Shown: piece after piece, positions 35,134-43,917 of the stretch
How positions within the stretch are numbered: position 1 is the first letter of the stretch
Layout: every line of letters begins with the position of its first letter
Assembly (NCBI GenBank): GCA_963663605.2
Contig: CAXXVF010000002.1
Coordinates: 1-64,000 of the forward strand
DNA length: 64,000 nucleotides
Reading direction: 5' to 3'
From: Sporobacter sp963663605
GTDB lineage: Bacteria; Bacillota; Clostridia; Oscillospirales; Oscillospiraceae
Made by a program: the position numbers and the translations under genes
The notes under the pieces: generated by a model
Database searches by the model: none
The model's input: only the letters and a program-made list of their open reading frames with translations
What the model was told of the DNA's origin: nothing

Positions 35134-36535
35134 ACCGATTTGCCGCGCCATTGACGCGTGGTTTAAACGAAACGCCGATGCGCTTGTTCGGGATGTATGC
35201 CGCATGATCGGCGTTAGAAGCGTCCGGGAAGAAGCCGTTCCGGACATGCCGTACGGTCAGGGACCCGCAGAAGCGCTCAAAGCGGCCTCGGAGCTGCTGT
35301 CGGCAAGAGGCTTTTCGCCCGTCAATTTTGAAAACCGCGTCGTAACCGCGGATTTAAATGCGCAAGCGCCCGTGCTCGGTATACTGGCGCATCTGGATAC
35401 GGTCGCCGTCGGGGACGGCTGGGCGTCGGACCCGTTTGACGCCGTCGTCCGCGACGGTAAGTTATACGGACGCGGCGCGGCCGACGACAAGGGACCGGCT
35501 ATAGCGTCGCTGTACGCTCTGGCGGCGGTAAGGGAAATCGCTCCGGACCTCACAAAGGGCTGCCGGCTGATACTGGGTTCCGCCGAGGAGACCGGCCACG
35601 ACGATCTGGCGCATTACAGGAAGGAACACGAAATGCCGCCCAACGTCTTCACGCCGGATGCCGATTATCCGGTCGTGAACGCCGAAAAAGGCCGCTTTGT
35701 CCCGACCTTTACGGCAAACTGGCCGGAGAGCGCTGAAATGCCGCGCGTTATATCGCTTACAGGCGGCGCAACGGCAAACGCTGTGCCGGATCACGCCGAG
35801 GCCGTCGTTGAGGGGTTGCCGGTAGAGCAGGTCAATACATTCTGCTCAGAATTCACAAACAAAACAGGCACCGTCCTGAAAGCGCAAGCTCAAGGCGGCG
35901 CGGTGAATATCAAATCGGACGGTAAAGCCGCCCACGCTATGGCGCCGCATGCGGGCATCAATGCCCAGACGGCGCTTTTATCGATGCTTGCCGCCATGCC
36001 GTTTGCCGAAAGCGGAGGCTTTTGGCATATTAAGAAGCTCAATGAGCTTTTTCCGCACGGCGATACGTCCGGGTCCGCGCTCGGCATTGCGATGTCGGAC
36101 GATATCTCCGGTCCGCTGACGCTCAATTTCGGCGTCCTCACTATGGGTCCGGACGGTTTGACCGGCAATTTCGACTGCCGCACGCCGATGTGCGCAGCGT
36201 ACTGTAATACGGATACTATCATCGCTAAAAGATTGACTGAAGCGGAATTCAATATAACGAATTTACATAAAGCACCCTTTCATCACACGCCGGAGGACAG
36301 CGTTTTTGTCCGGACACTTTTAAAAGTCTATGAAGACTATACCGGGCTTGAAGGAACGTGCCTGTCGGTGGGCGGGCAGACGTATGTACACGATATTGAC
36401 GGCGGGGTTGCGTTCGGCTGCGTTTTTCCCGGCGTCGATCCGCGTATGCACGGCGCGGACGAATTCATTTCCGTCGACGATCTGATTCTGAGCGCAAAAA
36501 TGTTCACGCAGGTCATCATAGATATGTGCGGATAG
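35126..36535 (+). CDS. M20-family dipeptidase (PepV/Sapep-like)
   Basis: 469 residues. Metal-binding motifs of the M20 clan are present: LAHLDTVAVGDGW (first His and Asp), GRGAADDKGP (bridging Asp), GSAEETGHDD (catalytic Glu-Glu), and a C-terminal MHGADEFIS with the last His. Length and the large lid domain fit PepV-type cytoplasmic dipeptidases. The ATG at 35126 overlaps the end of the M18 gene by 8 bases, so the two peptidases are probably made together. Confidence 0.92.
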   Translation: MCEPICRAIDAWFKRNADALVRDVCRMIGVRSVREEAVPDMPYGQGPAEALKAASELLSARGFSPVNFENRVVTADLNAQAPVLGILAHLDTVAVGDGWASDPFDAVVRDGKLYGRGAADDKGPAIASLYALAAVREIAPDLTKGCRLILGSAEETGHDDLAHYRKEHEMPPNVFTPDADYPVVNAEKGRFVPTFTANWPESAEMPRVISLTGGATANAVPDHAEAVVEGLPVEQVNTFCSEFTNKTGTVLKAQAQGGAVNIKSDGKAAHAMAPHAGINAQTALLSMLAAMPFAESGGFWHIKKLNELFPHGDTSGSALGIAMSDDISGPLTLNFGVLTMGPDGLTGNFDCRTPMCAAYCNTDTIIAKRLTEAEFNITNLHKAPFHHTPEDSVFVRTLLKVYEDYTGLEGTCLSVGGQTYVHDIDGGVAFGCVFPGVDPRMHGADEFISVDDLILSAKMFTQVIIDMCG

Positions 36536-36539
36536 ACCG

Positions 36540-36584
36540 TGCCCACCCGCCCTTAAAGGTATGGGGCTTCGCCCCATGCGCCCC
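36540..36584 (+). repeat. Dispersed palindromic repeat A, near-consensus copy
   Basis: TGCCCACCCGCCC, TTAAAGGTAT, then the perfect hairpin GGGGC-TTC-GCCCC and ATGCGCCCC. It starts 5 bases after the dipeptidase stop. Confidence 0.8.
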
Positions 36585-36693
36585 AAAACAAAGATGTTAA
36601 AGATGTGGGGATTTATGGTAAACGTTTTCAAGTCGGCGCAATACCCAAAAACGCAAATACCGTGCTTTATTATTACTGGGAGGATAAACAGAT

Positions 36694-37215
36694 ATGAAAA
36701 TTGATGCGGATCATAAGGAATTTCTCGAACAGGTGAAGGCAGACGGGAAGGAGTATCTTATAAAGTTCGGCAACTGCGGGCAAAGCACGTTTGCGGCTCT
36801 GGCGAAAAACTTCGGCCTCGAAAACGACCAGGCTGCAAAAGCCGCTTTCGCTTTCGGCGGCGGTCTTGGCGGGACCGGTCTTGGCCCATGCGGAGCTTTG
36901 GGCGCCGCCGCGCTTTTTGTCAGTTCGCTTTTGGGGCGCGAGATCTCAAAAATGGAAACCGATTCCCCGTTTGATTACGGAAAAGGCATGGGGCTTATAG
37001 AGGAGCTCATAAACGCGTTCAGGGCCGAATACAACGGTATAACCTGCCGGGATGTGCAGCTTTGTCTTATGGGTAAGATTTACGATGTTTCCACACCCCA
37101 GGCGCATGATGTTTTTGTCGCAGACGGCAGCCATGAAAAATGCTGCGGCCGCGCGGTAAGCTTTGTCTGCGGCGCTCTGGCGGAGATGGCCGCGCGCGGC
37201 GATCTGGAGATCTGA
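36694..37215 (+). CDS. C_GCAxxG_C_C family protein (putative redox protein)
   Basis: 173 residues. The family is defined by Cys at spaced positions, here NCGQST near 29, the GPCGALGAA block (GCAxxG-like) near 70, CRDVQLC near 112-118 and EKCCGRAV near 148. These suggest bound Fe-S or redox-active cysteines. Family members often sit with electron-transfer genes, and their reaction is unknown. The central motif reads PCGALG instead of GCAxxG, a mild divergence. GGGAGGATAAACAG precedes the ATG. Confidence 0.85.
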   Translation: MKIDADHKEFLEQVKADGKEYLIKFGNCGQSTFAALAKNFGLENDQAAKAAFAFGGGLGGTGLGPCGALGAAALFVSSLLGREISKMETDSPFDYGKGMGLIEELINAFRAEYNGITCRDVQLCLMGKIYDVSTPQAHDVFVADGSHEKCCGRAVSFVCGALAEMAARGDLEI

Positions 37216-37291
37216 CGCGGAATATATTCAAACACATCCTTTCCATCGGGTCATAAAATGGAATATGGCTTGAGAAAGGAGTTAAACATGT

Positions 37292-37750
37292 ATGTATAAT
37301 CGAAACCCATGGCCTAATAACATAAACCAAAACACCGAGAGATTGCAGGATTTCGGCCCGCAGCCGTTTGTCGTCAACATAGACAAAGCCACTGTGCAGA
37401 ACAATACTTACCGCACCGCTTTGTGGACCGGCAACCATCTTCAGCTGACGCTTATGAGCATCGATGTAAGGGAGGATATAGGGCTGGAGATCCACCCGTA
37501 TCTGGATCAATTCATACGCATCGAGCAGGGGCAGGGCTTTGTAATGATGGGCCCGGGCGAAAACAACCTGAATTTCAGACGAAACGTATACGCGGACGAC
37601 GCGATCCTTATTCCGGCAGGGACGTGGCACAATCTGATCAACACGGGGAACAAGCCCTTGAAGCTGTATTCAATTTACGCGCCGCCGCAGCACCCGTTCG
37701 GTACGGTCCATGAAACCCGAGCCGACGCGATGGCCGCCGAGCATAACTGA
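37292..37750 (+). CDS. Cupin-domain protein
   Basis: 152 residues. The cupin core has LEIHPYLDQFIRIEQGQGFVM (metal His/Glu motif 1) and ILIPAGTWHNLINTGNKPL (motif 2), giving a typical small metal-binding beta barrel. The N-terminal Asn/Pro/Gln-rich segment (NRNPWPNNINQN) is unusual and reminiscent of spore-coat-associated cupins, but that is only inference. AAAGGAG precedes the start by about 10 bases. A second ATG 4 bases earlier is out of frame and stops at once. Confidence 0.85.
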   Translation: MYNRNPWPNNINQNTERLQDFGPQPFVVNIDKATVQNNTYRTALWTGNHLQLTLMSIDVREDIGLEIHPYLDQFIRIEQGQGFVMMGPGENNLNFRRNVYADDAILIPAGTWHNLINTGNKPLKLYSIYAPPQHPFGTVHETRADAMAAEHN

Positions 37751-37805
37751 CTGATTTTGCCGGCGCTGCGGAAAGAAACTATATTTTACATCTAAATGCA
37801 TTGAT

Positions 37806-37840
37806 TCACCTCTCGTTACAAAGACTGTACCGAGAGGTGA
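37806..37840 (+). promoter_or_regulatory. RBS-sequestering hairpin upstream of the tepA-like gene
   Basis: TCACCTCTCG (37806-37815) and CGAGAGGTGA (37831-37840) are perfectly complementary over 10 bp with a 15-base loop. The 3' arm is the Shine-Dalgarno sequence of the TTG-started gene. Either a translational control hairpin or a DNA operator. Confidence 0.7.
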
Positions 37841-37845
37841 TTTAC

Positions 37846-38613
37846 TTGACGGATATCAAAACAAATACGGACGACAAAAAAAGAAAAGATCGTGAACATG
37901 AAGAGGAACAGATCATCGGCACATACCAGCGCGCGCAGATCAACGACATGGGTTCGACGACGACGCGCTCGGAAAAAGGCGTTATCCATTGCCTGACGAT
38001 CGTCGGGCAGATTGAGGGCCATCAGGTGCTGCCGCAGGAGACGAAAAGCACGAAGTACGAGCATGTCATGCCGCAGCTGGCCGCCATTGAGGAGTCCGAT
38101 GAGATCGAGGGGCTGCTCGTTTTGCTCAATACGGTCGGCGGCGATATCGAGGCGGGCCTCGGCATCGCGGAGATGATTGCCAGCATGAAGAAACCGACCG
38201 CTTCGCTTGTTCTGGGGGGCGGTCATTCCATCGGCGTGCCGCTGGCCGTTGCCGCCCGGCACTCCGTCATTGCGCCGTCGGCGGCGATGACGATCCATCC
38301 CGTACGCCTTACGGGCGTCGTCATCGGCGTCCCGCAGACATACGATTACTTCGGTAAGATACAAGAGCGCATTGTCACGTTCGTAACGAAGAATTCAAGA
38401 ATAAAGCGCGAACGGTTTGTTGAAATGATGCTTAAAACGGGCGAGCTGGCAGCGGACGTCGGCACGATCATCTCCGGTGAGCAGGCGGTGGGGGACGGGC
38501 TGATCGATCAGCTCGGCGGCCTGTCTGAGGCGCTGGACTGGCTTCATAAACAGATAGAGGAAGATAAAAAGAAAAAGGCTGCCGATGATAACAGGGTTTT
38601 ACAACCGCATTGA
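37846..38613 (+). CDS. tepA: TepA/ClpP-fold serine protease family protein
   Basis: 255 residues. It resembles Bacillus TepA (YmfB), a ClpP-fold protein once linked to secretion and found next to spoIIIE, the same neighbourhood as here. The nucleophile Ser is in LGGGHSIGVPL and the His in AMTIHPVR; the ClpP-like C-terminal block is EQAVGDGLIDQLGGL. The N-terminal ~40 residues are highly charged. I prefer the TTG at 37846, 5 bases after GAGAGGTGA; GTG 37837 or TTG 37801 are alternatives, but the latter would place the hairpin inside the gene. Confidence 0.85.
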   Translation: MTDIKTNTDDKKRKDREHEEEQIIGTYQRAQINDMGSTTTRSEKGVIHCLTIVGQIEGHQVLPQETKSTKYEHVMPQLAAIEESDEIEGLLVLLNTVGGDIEAGLGIAEMIASMKKPTASLVLGGGHSIGVPLAVAARHSVIAPSAAMTIHPVRLTGVVIGVPQTYDYFGKIQERIVTFVTKNSRIKRERFVEMMLKTGELAADVGTIISGEQAVGDGLIDQLGGLSEALDWLHKQIEEDKKKKAADDNRVLQPH

Positions 38614-38646
38614 CAAGCCGCTGTGATTAAGACGGTATCTGTGCTT

Positions 38647-38694
38647 GACGCTTAGCCGCGCCGCAAAAAGGCGCGGCTAAGCGTTTTGTTTTTT
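38647..38694 (+). terminator. Terminator after tepA
   Basis: ACGCTTAGCCGCGCC and GGCGCGGCTAAGCGT, perfect 15-bp stem around GCAAAAA, followed by TTTGTTTTTT. Confidence 0.9.
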
Positions 38695-38725
38695 GACTTT
38701 CCGGCAATATATATAATACTGGAAA

Positions 38726-38753
38726 TTGATAAAACGGTATGATATGATATATT
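38726..38753 (+). promoter_or_regulatory. Promoter for the uppP-like / ftsK unit
   Basis: TTGATA (38726-38731), 16-bp spacer, TATATT (38748-38753). Confidence 0.55.
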
Positions 38754-38765
38754 ACTGAGGATATG

Positions 38766-38876
38766 ACCCTGACGGTTTATAACACAATCGCCGCAGCGGC
38801 TTAAAGGACAGAAAGACCGGCGGTGTAAACAGACAAGCTGTCAGGTTCGCAGGATGCGGAAGCATCCGGCTTTTAT
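38766..38876 (+). promoter_or_regulatory. Structured leader with possible attenuator
   Basis: CCTGAC (38768-38773) can pair with GTCAGG (38840-38845), enclosing GC-rich inner pairings (CGCCG/CGGCG). It is followed at once by GGATGC-GGAA-GCATCC then GGCTTTTATA, a small terminator-like hairpin, 30 bases before the uppP-like ATG. No known riboswitch was recognised. Confidence 0.45.
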
Positions 38877-38906
38877 AGCTTGGCCTATGGTGTTGGGGGG
38901 ATAAGC

Positions 38907-39749
38907 ATGTCGGTCTTTATGGCTATGCTGTTGGGCTTTTTAAAAGGCGCAACAGTTTTTCTGCCGGTATCGAATTCGGCGCACGAAGCCATATTGTACA
39001 ACTTGTTTCAGCTGAACGTCCCCGAAGACGGCAACGGACTTTTCGAATTTCTTTTAAGCCTGAGCACCCTTATTTCCATCATCATGGTTTATCACAGGGA
39101 GCTTGGCCTGTTATTCAGAGACGGGGCGGATTTTTTAAAGGGCCGCTCTTTGGACTACACGGCGGGCGAAGGACGCTTCCCGCCGACAATCCGAATGATT
39201 TACTTCATATTTATCGGTACGCTGCCGCTTCTTTTAACGCTGCCGTTCAATACGCGCCAGGATCAGCTTTTGAATAATACGGTTTTTATCGGCGGGGCCA
39301 TGATTGCCACGGGCGTTATTTTATACGCTTCGGATAAAATGATTAAGCCCGGCCGTTTAAGTGACAAAACGATGCGCGCGTCGGACGCGTTTGTCATAGG
39401 CCTTGTGCAGGCGCTGTGTGTCATTCCCGGACTTTCTCGGACCGGGACGACCGTATCTGTCGGACTGGCACGCGGCCTTGGCAAGGATTTTGCCGTTCGG
39501 TTTTCGATATTTCTGGTGCTGCCGTCCGTTGTTATTTCCTTTCTGGTTGCTTTTTTCGCGGCGTTTCGGAGCGGTATTCTGTGGACCTCCTTTTTTTCAT
39601 ATCTGCTCGGATTCCTTGTCTCTATCTTCACGGGTTATCTGGCAATTATGATTTTGCGCATGGTATCGATCAAACGGAAAATGAGCTGGTTTTCGTATTA
39701 CCTGTGGGTCGTCGGCCTGCTCACGATCATTCTGTCGTTTACTCTCTAG
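38907..39749 (+). CDS. UppP/BacA-like membrane protein with altered active site
   Basis: 280 residues, about eight membrane segments. The fold and motif order match undecaprenyl-diphosphate phosphatase, which recycles the cell-wall lipid carrier. The first motif reads LKGATVFLPVSNSAHE (Lys13, Val17, Asn23, His26), where active enzymes have EGLTEFLPVSSTGH, so both Glu of the ExxxE pair and one Ser are lost. The second motif PGLSRTGTT keeps its Arg. It may be a non-hydrolytic carrier-lipid binder or transporter-like relative. ATG 38907 follows TTGGGGGGATAAGC; a TTG at 38880 is less likely. Confidence 0.8.
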   Translation: MSVFMAMLLGFLKGATVFLPVSNSAHEAILYNLFQLNVPEDGNGLFEFLLSLSTLISIIMVYHRELGLLFRDGADFLKGRSLDYTAGEGRFPPTIRMIYFIFIGTLPLLLTLPFNTRQDQLLNNTVFIGGAMIATGVILYASDKMIKPGRLSDKTMRASDAFVIGLVQALCVIPGLSRTGTTVSVGLARGLGKDFAVRFSIFLVLPSVVISFLVAFFAAFRSGILWTSFFSYLLGFLVSIFTGYLAIMILRMVSIKRKMSWFSYYLWVVGLLTIILSFTL

Positions 39750-39764
39750 CTGACGAGGTGGCTT

Positions 39765-42344
39765 ATGGCACAAACAAAAAGTACTAAAAAAAGCACTTCG
39801 GCCGCAAAATCCCGTGCGGCTAAAACGGCCGCTGCGGCGAGGCGAAACAAGAAGTCAAAACAACGTGAGATTCTCGCCGGCGTTTTTCTGCTGCTCGGCG
39901 TATTCTCACTGCTTGGTTATTTCAGAACAAACGGTATCTTTATAGACTTTTTCAGCAATTTCCTCAAGGGACTTATTGGCTGGGGGTTCTTTGCCGTTGC
40001 GCCTGTTTTGTTCCTGTGCGCCGTTATACTGGGTTTTCACCGGGGCAGATCCGTCCGATTGAGGGTCATCTGCGCGCTTTTAGTGCCGCTCATGGCCGGC
40101 GCGCTCATCCATCTGTTTTCCGGCACGGGGTCGTATGAGATGTCAAAAGAAATGTTCGGCGCGCTTTGGACGTCGGGGACTACGCTGGAGAGCGGCGGTG
40201 CGCTCGGCGGCGCGCTGACGGAGCTGTTTTCATACCTGTTCAGTATGGCCGGTGCGGCCGTGCTGCTCATATGCGCGGCGCTGTTTCTTCTTCTGACCGC
40301 TCTCAACAAGACCATTGTCGGAGTCGTTGACGCTGTTCGGCAGCGCATGCAGAGCATGCAGCGCGAACGCGTATATGAGCCTTACACCGAGGAAGACTAC
40401 GCCCAGCCCGAACCGGCGCCTGTTCGGACCAGAAACCAAATGATAGACATCCCGCTTGACGAACCGAAATCCCGCCGCTCGAAGGAGCCGTTTAAAAAGA
40501 AGAAGCAAGACCCCTATTATGATACCAATCCGCGCGTGAAAACGCCGGACGAGCTTATCGGAGAGACGGCGGCAGCCGCTGCGGTGAAAGACGCGGCAGC
40601 CGACGTCACGCAGCAGGCGCACGAGGATATCCCGCTCGATATCCCGTTCATGGAGAAAAAACCGGCAAGGACCGCGGACAAAGCGCCGGCGGGCAAAGCT
40701 TCGGACAAACCTTCGGCTGAAAAGAAAAGCGAACCGGCGGAAGCGCAAAAAAAAGATCAGGCCGACGTGCCGGATATCAAAACGGAAAGCTGCAAAAGCA
40801 ATACGACCTATACATACCCGCCTATCGACCTTTTAAGCGCGGGCGATTCAAGCGGCCGCTCCGGCGGCGCCGACGAGGTGCGCCGGAATATTGAACGGCT
40901 GCAGGCGGCATTTCAAAGCTTCGGCGTCAATGTCCGCATCACAAGCTACACGCGCGGGCCGACGGTCACCCGATACGAGGCCGAGCTTGAAGCCGGCGTA
41001 AAGCTCAACAAGCTGACGAGCCTTGCCGACGACATCGCGCTGTCCCTGGGTGCCAGCGGCGTGCGCATCGGGGCGATGCCGAATAAAATATCGACGGTCG
41101 GCATCGAGGTGCCGAATAAGCTCGTGAGCAAAGTCAATCTGCGCGATATCATCGATTCGCCGACGTTTAAACGCTCATCGTCGAAGCTCGCCTTTGCCAT
41201 CGGCAAGAACATCGGTGGCGAAGCCATCGTCGGCGATATCTCGAAACTGCCGCACTTGCTCGTAGCCGGCACGACCGGCTCCGGTAAGTCCGTGTGTTTG
41301 AATTCGCTTATCCTGAGCATCCTGTATAAAGCCACGCCGGAGGACGTGCGGTTTATCATGATCGACCCGAAGATGGTCGAATTCCGCGTATATAACGGCA
41401 TTCCGCACCTGTTGGTGCCGGTCGTCACGGAAGTCAAGAAAGCCGCAGGCGCGCTGCAGTGGGCAGTCGTTGAGATGATGAAGCGCTACCGGGCTTTTTC
41501 GGAGTCCAACGCAAGAGACCTTGAGAGCTACAATAAAATCATGATGAAAACCGAGGGCGGCGAAAGAATGCCCCAGATCGTCGTCGTTATAGACGAGCTG
41601 GCCGATCTGATGCTGACGGCCGCCAAGGAAGTTGAGGAATCCGTCTGCCGCGTGGCGCAGATGGGCCGCGCCGCGGGCGTTCATCTCGTCATCGCCACAC
41701 AGAGCCCGCGCGCCGACGTCATCACCGGTCTCATGAAAGCAAACATCCCCTCGCGCATAGCGCTGAAGGTGTCGAGCTCTTTGGAGTCGCGTATCATTCT
41801 CGACGCGGGCGGGAACGCGGACAAGCTGGTCGGCAACGGCGACATGCTGTTTGCCCCCATAGGGGCGCACAAGCCCATACGCATTCAGGGCACATGGGTC
41901 TCCGACGCGGAGCGGGAAGAGGTCGTCGGGTTCATTAAAGAAAGCGGCGTCGCGGAGTATTCCGAAGAGGTCATCCACGAGATCGACAAAGCCGCCGAGG
42001 AGAAATCGTCCAACGGCAAAAACGGCGCTGCCCAGGACAGCGGCGCCGATCACGACGAGCTCCTGCCGCAGGCGGTGGAAGTTATCTTCGAATCGGGTCA
42101 GGCGTCCGTTTCCATGCTGCAGCGGCGGCTGAAGCTGGGCTACTCCAGAGCCGCGCGTATCGTTGACCAGATGGAGGAAATGGGGATCGTCGGGCCGTTT
42201 GAAGGCTCGAAGCCCCGTCCGCTTCTGATTACGCGGCAGCAGTGGCACGAAATGCAGTACGTTCAGGGCACTGCGCCGGACGGCGGCGAACTGGGCGACA
42301 GCGGCGATTACTTTGCCCCGGAGGACGACAGTTCGCCGATTTGA
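39765..42344 (+). CDS. DNA translocase FtsK/SpoIIIE
   Basis: 859 residues. The N-terminus has four membrane segments (about 40-185), followed by a charged, low-complexity linker (about 190-345) and the motor: alpha/beta domain, Walker A GTTGSGKSVCLNS at about 502-514, Walker B IVVVIDELADLM, and the C-terminal gamma winged helix (SMLQRRLKLGYSRAARIVDQME) that reads orienting DNA sequences. It pumps chromosomal DNA across the division or sporulation septum. Neighbourhood (tepA, uppP-like) and host spore genes favour a SpoIIIE role, but vegetative FtsK cannot be excluded. Confidence 0.93.
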   Translation: MAQTKSTKKSTSAAKSRAAKTAAAARRNKKSKQREILAGVFLLLGVFSLLGYFRTNGIFIDFFSNFLKGLIGWGFFAVAPVLFLCAVILGFHRGRSVRLRVICALLVPLMAGALIHLFSGTGSYEMSKEMFGALWTSGTTLESGGALGGALTELFSYLFSMAGAAVLLICAALFLLLTALNKTIVGVVDAVRQRMQSMQRERVYEPYTEEDYAQPEPAPVRTRNQMIDIPLDEPKSRRSKEPFKKKKQDPYYDTNPRVKTPDELIGETAAAAAVKDAAADVTQQAHEDIPLDIPFMEKKPARTADKAPAGKASDKPSAEKKSEPAEAQKKDQADVPDIKTESCKSNTTYTYPPIDLLSAGDSSGRSGGADEVRRNIERLQAAFQSFGVNVRITSYTRGPTVTRYEAELEAGVKLNKLTSLADDIALSLGASGVRIGAMPNKISTVGIEVPNKLVSKVNLRDIIDSPTFKRSSSKLAFAIGKNIGGEAIVGDISKLPHLLVAGTTGSGKSVCLNSLILSILYKATPEDVRFIMIDPKMVEFRVYNGIPHLLVPVVTEVKKAAGALQWAVVEMMKRYRAFSESNARDLESYNKIMMKTEGGERMPQIVVVIDELADLMLTAAKEVEESVCRVAQMGRAAGVHLVIATQSPRADVITGLMKANIPSRIALKVSSSLESRIILDAGGNADKLVGNGDMLFAPIGAHKPIRIQGTWVSDAEREEVVGFIKESGVAEYSEEVIHEIDKAAEEKSSNGKNGAAQDSGADHDELLPQAVEVIFESGQASVSMLQRRLKLGYSRAARIVDQMEEMGIVGPFEGSKPRPLLITRQQWHEMQYVQGTAPDGGELGDSGDYFAPEDDSSPI

Positions 42345-42395
42345 GCCGGGTTAGCCGGAATAAGCCTTAACAGGCCACGACATACAGCATTCTGA

Positions 42396-42421
42396 AAGGA
42401 GCCCCGGTTAACCGGGATATA
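42396..42421 (+). promoter_or_regulatory. Hairpin-bridged ribosome binding site of gltX
   Basis: AAGGAG (42396-42401) is 19 bases from the ATG, too far by itself. Between them lies the palindrome CCCGG-TTAA-CCGGG (42403-42416), which when folded leaves about 5-6 bases of effective spacing. Confidence 0.55.
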
Positions 42422-43914
42422 TGATAATGGCAACCGATAAAAAATGGTTTGACGATATGGAAGCAAAGATTCCAAAGGGTAAAACACGCACGCGCTTTGC
42501 CCCCAGCCCGACGGGCTATATGCACGTCGGGAACCTCCGAACGGCGCTTTACGCGTATCTGATCGCGCGTAAAAACAAAGGGACATTCATCCTGCGCATC
42601 GAGGATACCGATCAGGAACGTTTTGTTGCAGGAGCTATCGAAATAATACTAAAAACCATGAAAAGCTGCGGCCTTAATCACGACGAAGGGCCTGATATAG
42701 GAGGGCCGGTTGGCCCATATGTCCAGACGCAGCGGCGCGACATCTATAAAAAATACGCCGAACGCCTTGTGGAGCTCGGCGGCGCGTACCGCTGCTTCTG
42801 TAAGAACACGGATGATATAGTCTTTAAAATTGGCGTCTTTCCAAAGCATGACTGCGAGTGTTCGAGACTAAAGCAGACGGAGGTCGACGAGAAGCTTGCC
42901 GCCGGTATTTCGTATGTTATCCGGCAGAAGATACCGAGGGACGGCTCGACGACGTTTTCCGACGCGGTTTTCGGCGACATCACGACGCCGAACGACAGCC
43001 TGGACGACAACGTGCTCATCAAATCCGACGGGCTCCCGACGTACAATTTCGCAAACGTCGTCGACGATCATCTGATGGGCATCACGCATGTCGTTCGCGG
43101 CAGCGAATATCTGTCCTCCGCGCCGAAGTACAATCTTTTGTATCAGTCGTTCGGATGGGAGCTGCCGGTCTATGTGCACTGTTCACCCGTCATGCGCGAC
43201 GCGCACAACAAAATGTCCAAGCGGCACGGAGACCCCTCGTTTGAAGATCTTGTGGCGCAGGGATATACGGTGGAGGCGATCGTCAACTACGTGGCGCTTT
43301 TAGGCTGGAGCCCGGGCGGGGAACGCGAGCTTTTCACGCTCCGTGAGCTGTCGGATATATTTGATATCAGCGGCATATCCAAATCCCCGGCCATCTTCGA
43401 CATGGATAAACTGACATATTTCAACGCCGAATATATCCGGGCAATGGCGCCGGCCGCGTTTGCGGATATGGCGGAGCCCTATATCCGGCAGGCCGTCGGC
43501 AACCCTGCGATCGATACGGGAGAGGTTGCGGCGCTCCTGCAGCCGCGCTGCGAAAAGCTGACGGATATCCCCGAAAAGGTCGATTTCTTTGAAGCGCTGC
43601 CGGAATACGATACGGCGCTGTACACGCATAAAAAATCCAAAACGGACGCGGCGGTCTCGCGCAGCATGCTCAAAGCCGTACGGCCTGTTCTGGAGGCATT
43701 GGACGAGTGGTCCCTGGACCGGATTCACGATGTACTTGTCGGACTGACCGAGAAAATGGAGATAAAAAAAGCGACGCTCCTGTGGCCGCTGCGCATTGCC
43801 GTAGCCGGCAAGGCCGTAACACCGGGCGGCGCGGTGGAAATCTGCTATATACTGGGCAAAGACGAAACCATCCGGAGGATCGACATGGGCATCGGTAAAC
43901 TAGATGGAGAATAA
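42421..43914 (+). CDS. gltX: Glutamyl-tRNA synthetase
   Basis: 497 residues. Class I aminoacyl-tRNA synthetase that charges tRNA-Glu. The HIGH motif is HVGN at 35-38 in RFAPSPTGYMHVGN, and the KMSK loop is at about 264-267 (NKMSKRHGDPS). The catalytic core is followed by the helical anticodon-binding region. Start could be ATG 42421 or the ATG two codons later. The gene follows ftsK/spoIIIE with a 76-base gap. Confidence 0.94.
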   Translation: MIMATDKKWFDDMEAKIPKGKTRTRFAPSPTGYMHVGNLRTALYAYLIARKNKGTFILRIEDTDQERFVAGAIEIILKTMKSCGLNHDEGPDIGGPVGPYVQTQRRDIYKKYAERLVELGGAYRCFCKNTDDIVFKIGVFPKHDCECSRLKQTEVDEKLAAGISYVIRQKIPRDGSTTFSDAVFGDITTPNDSLDDNVLIKSDGLPTYNFANVVDDHLMGITHVVRGSEYLSSAPKYNLLYQSFGWELPVYVHCSPVMRDAHNKMSKRHGDPSFEDLVAQGYTVEAIVNYVALLGWSPGGERELFTLRELSDIFDISGISKSPAIFDMDKLTYFNAEYIRAMAPAAFADMAEPYIRQAVGNPAIDTGEVAALLQPRCEKLTDIPEKVDFFEALPEYDTALYTHKKSKTDAAVSRSMLKAVRPVLEALDEWSLDRIHDVLVGLTEKMEIKKATLLWPLRIAVAGKAVTPGGAVEICYILGKDETIRRIDMGIGKLDGE

Positions 43915-43917
43915 ATA

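Noticed and set aside
38840..38875. tRNA T-arm like GGTTCGC
   Set aside because: No acceptor or anticodon arms around it; part of the uppP-like leader.
41175..42248. 357-codon minus-strand frame opposite the FtsK motor domain
   Set aside because: Antisense shadow of a strongly conserved gene with no start signal.
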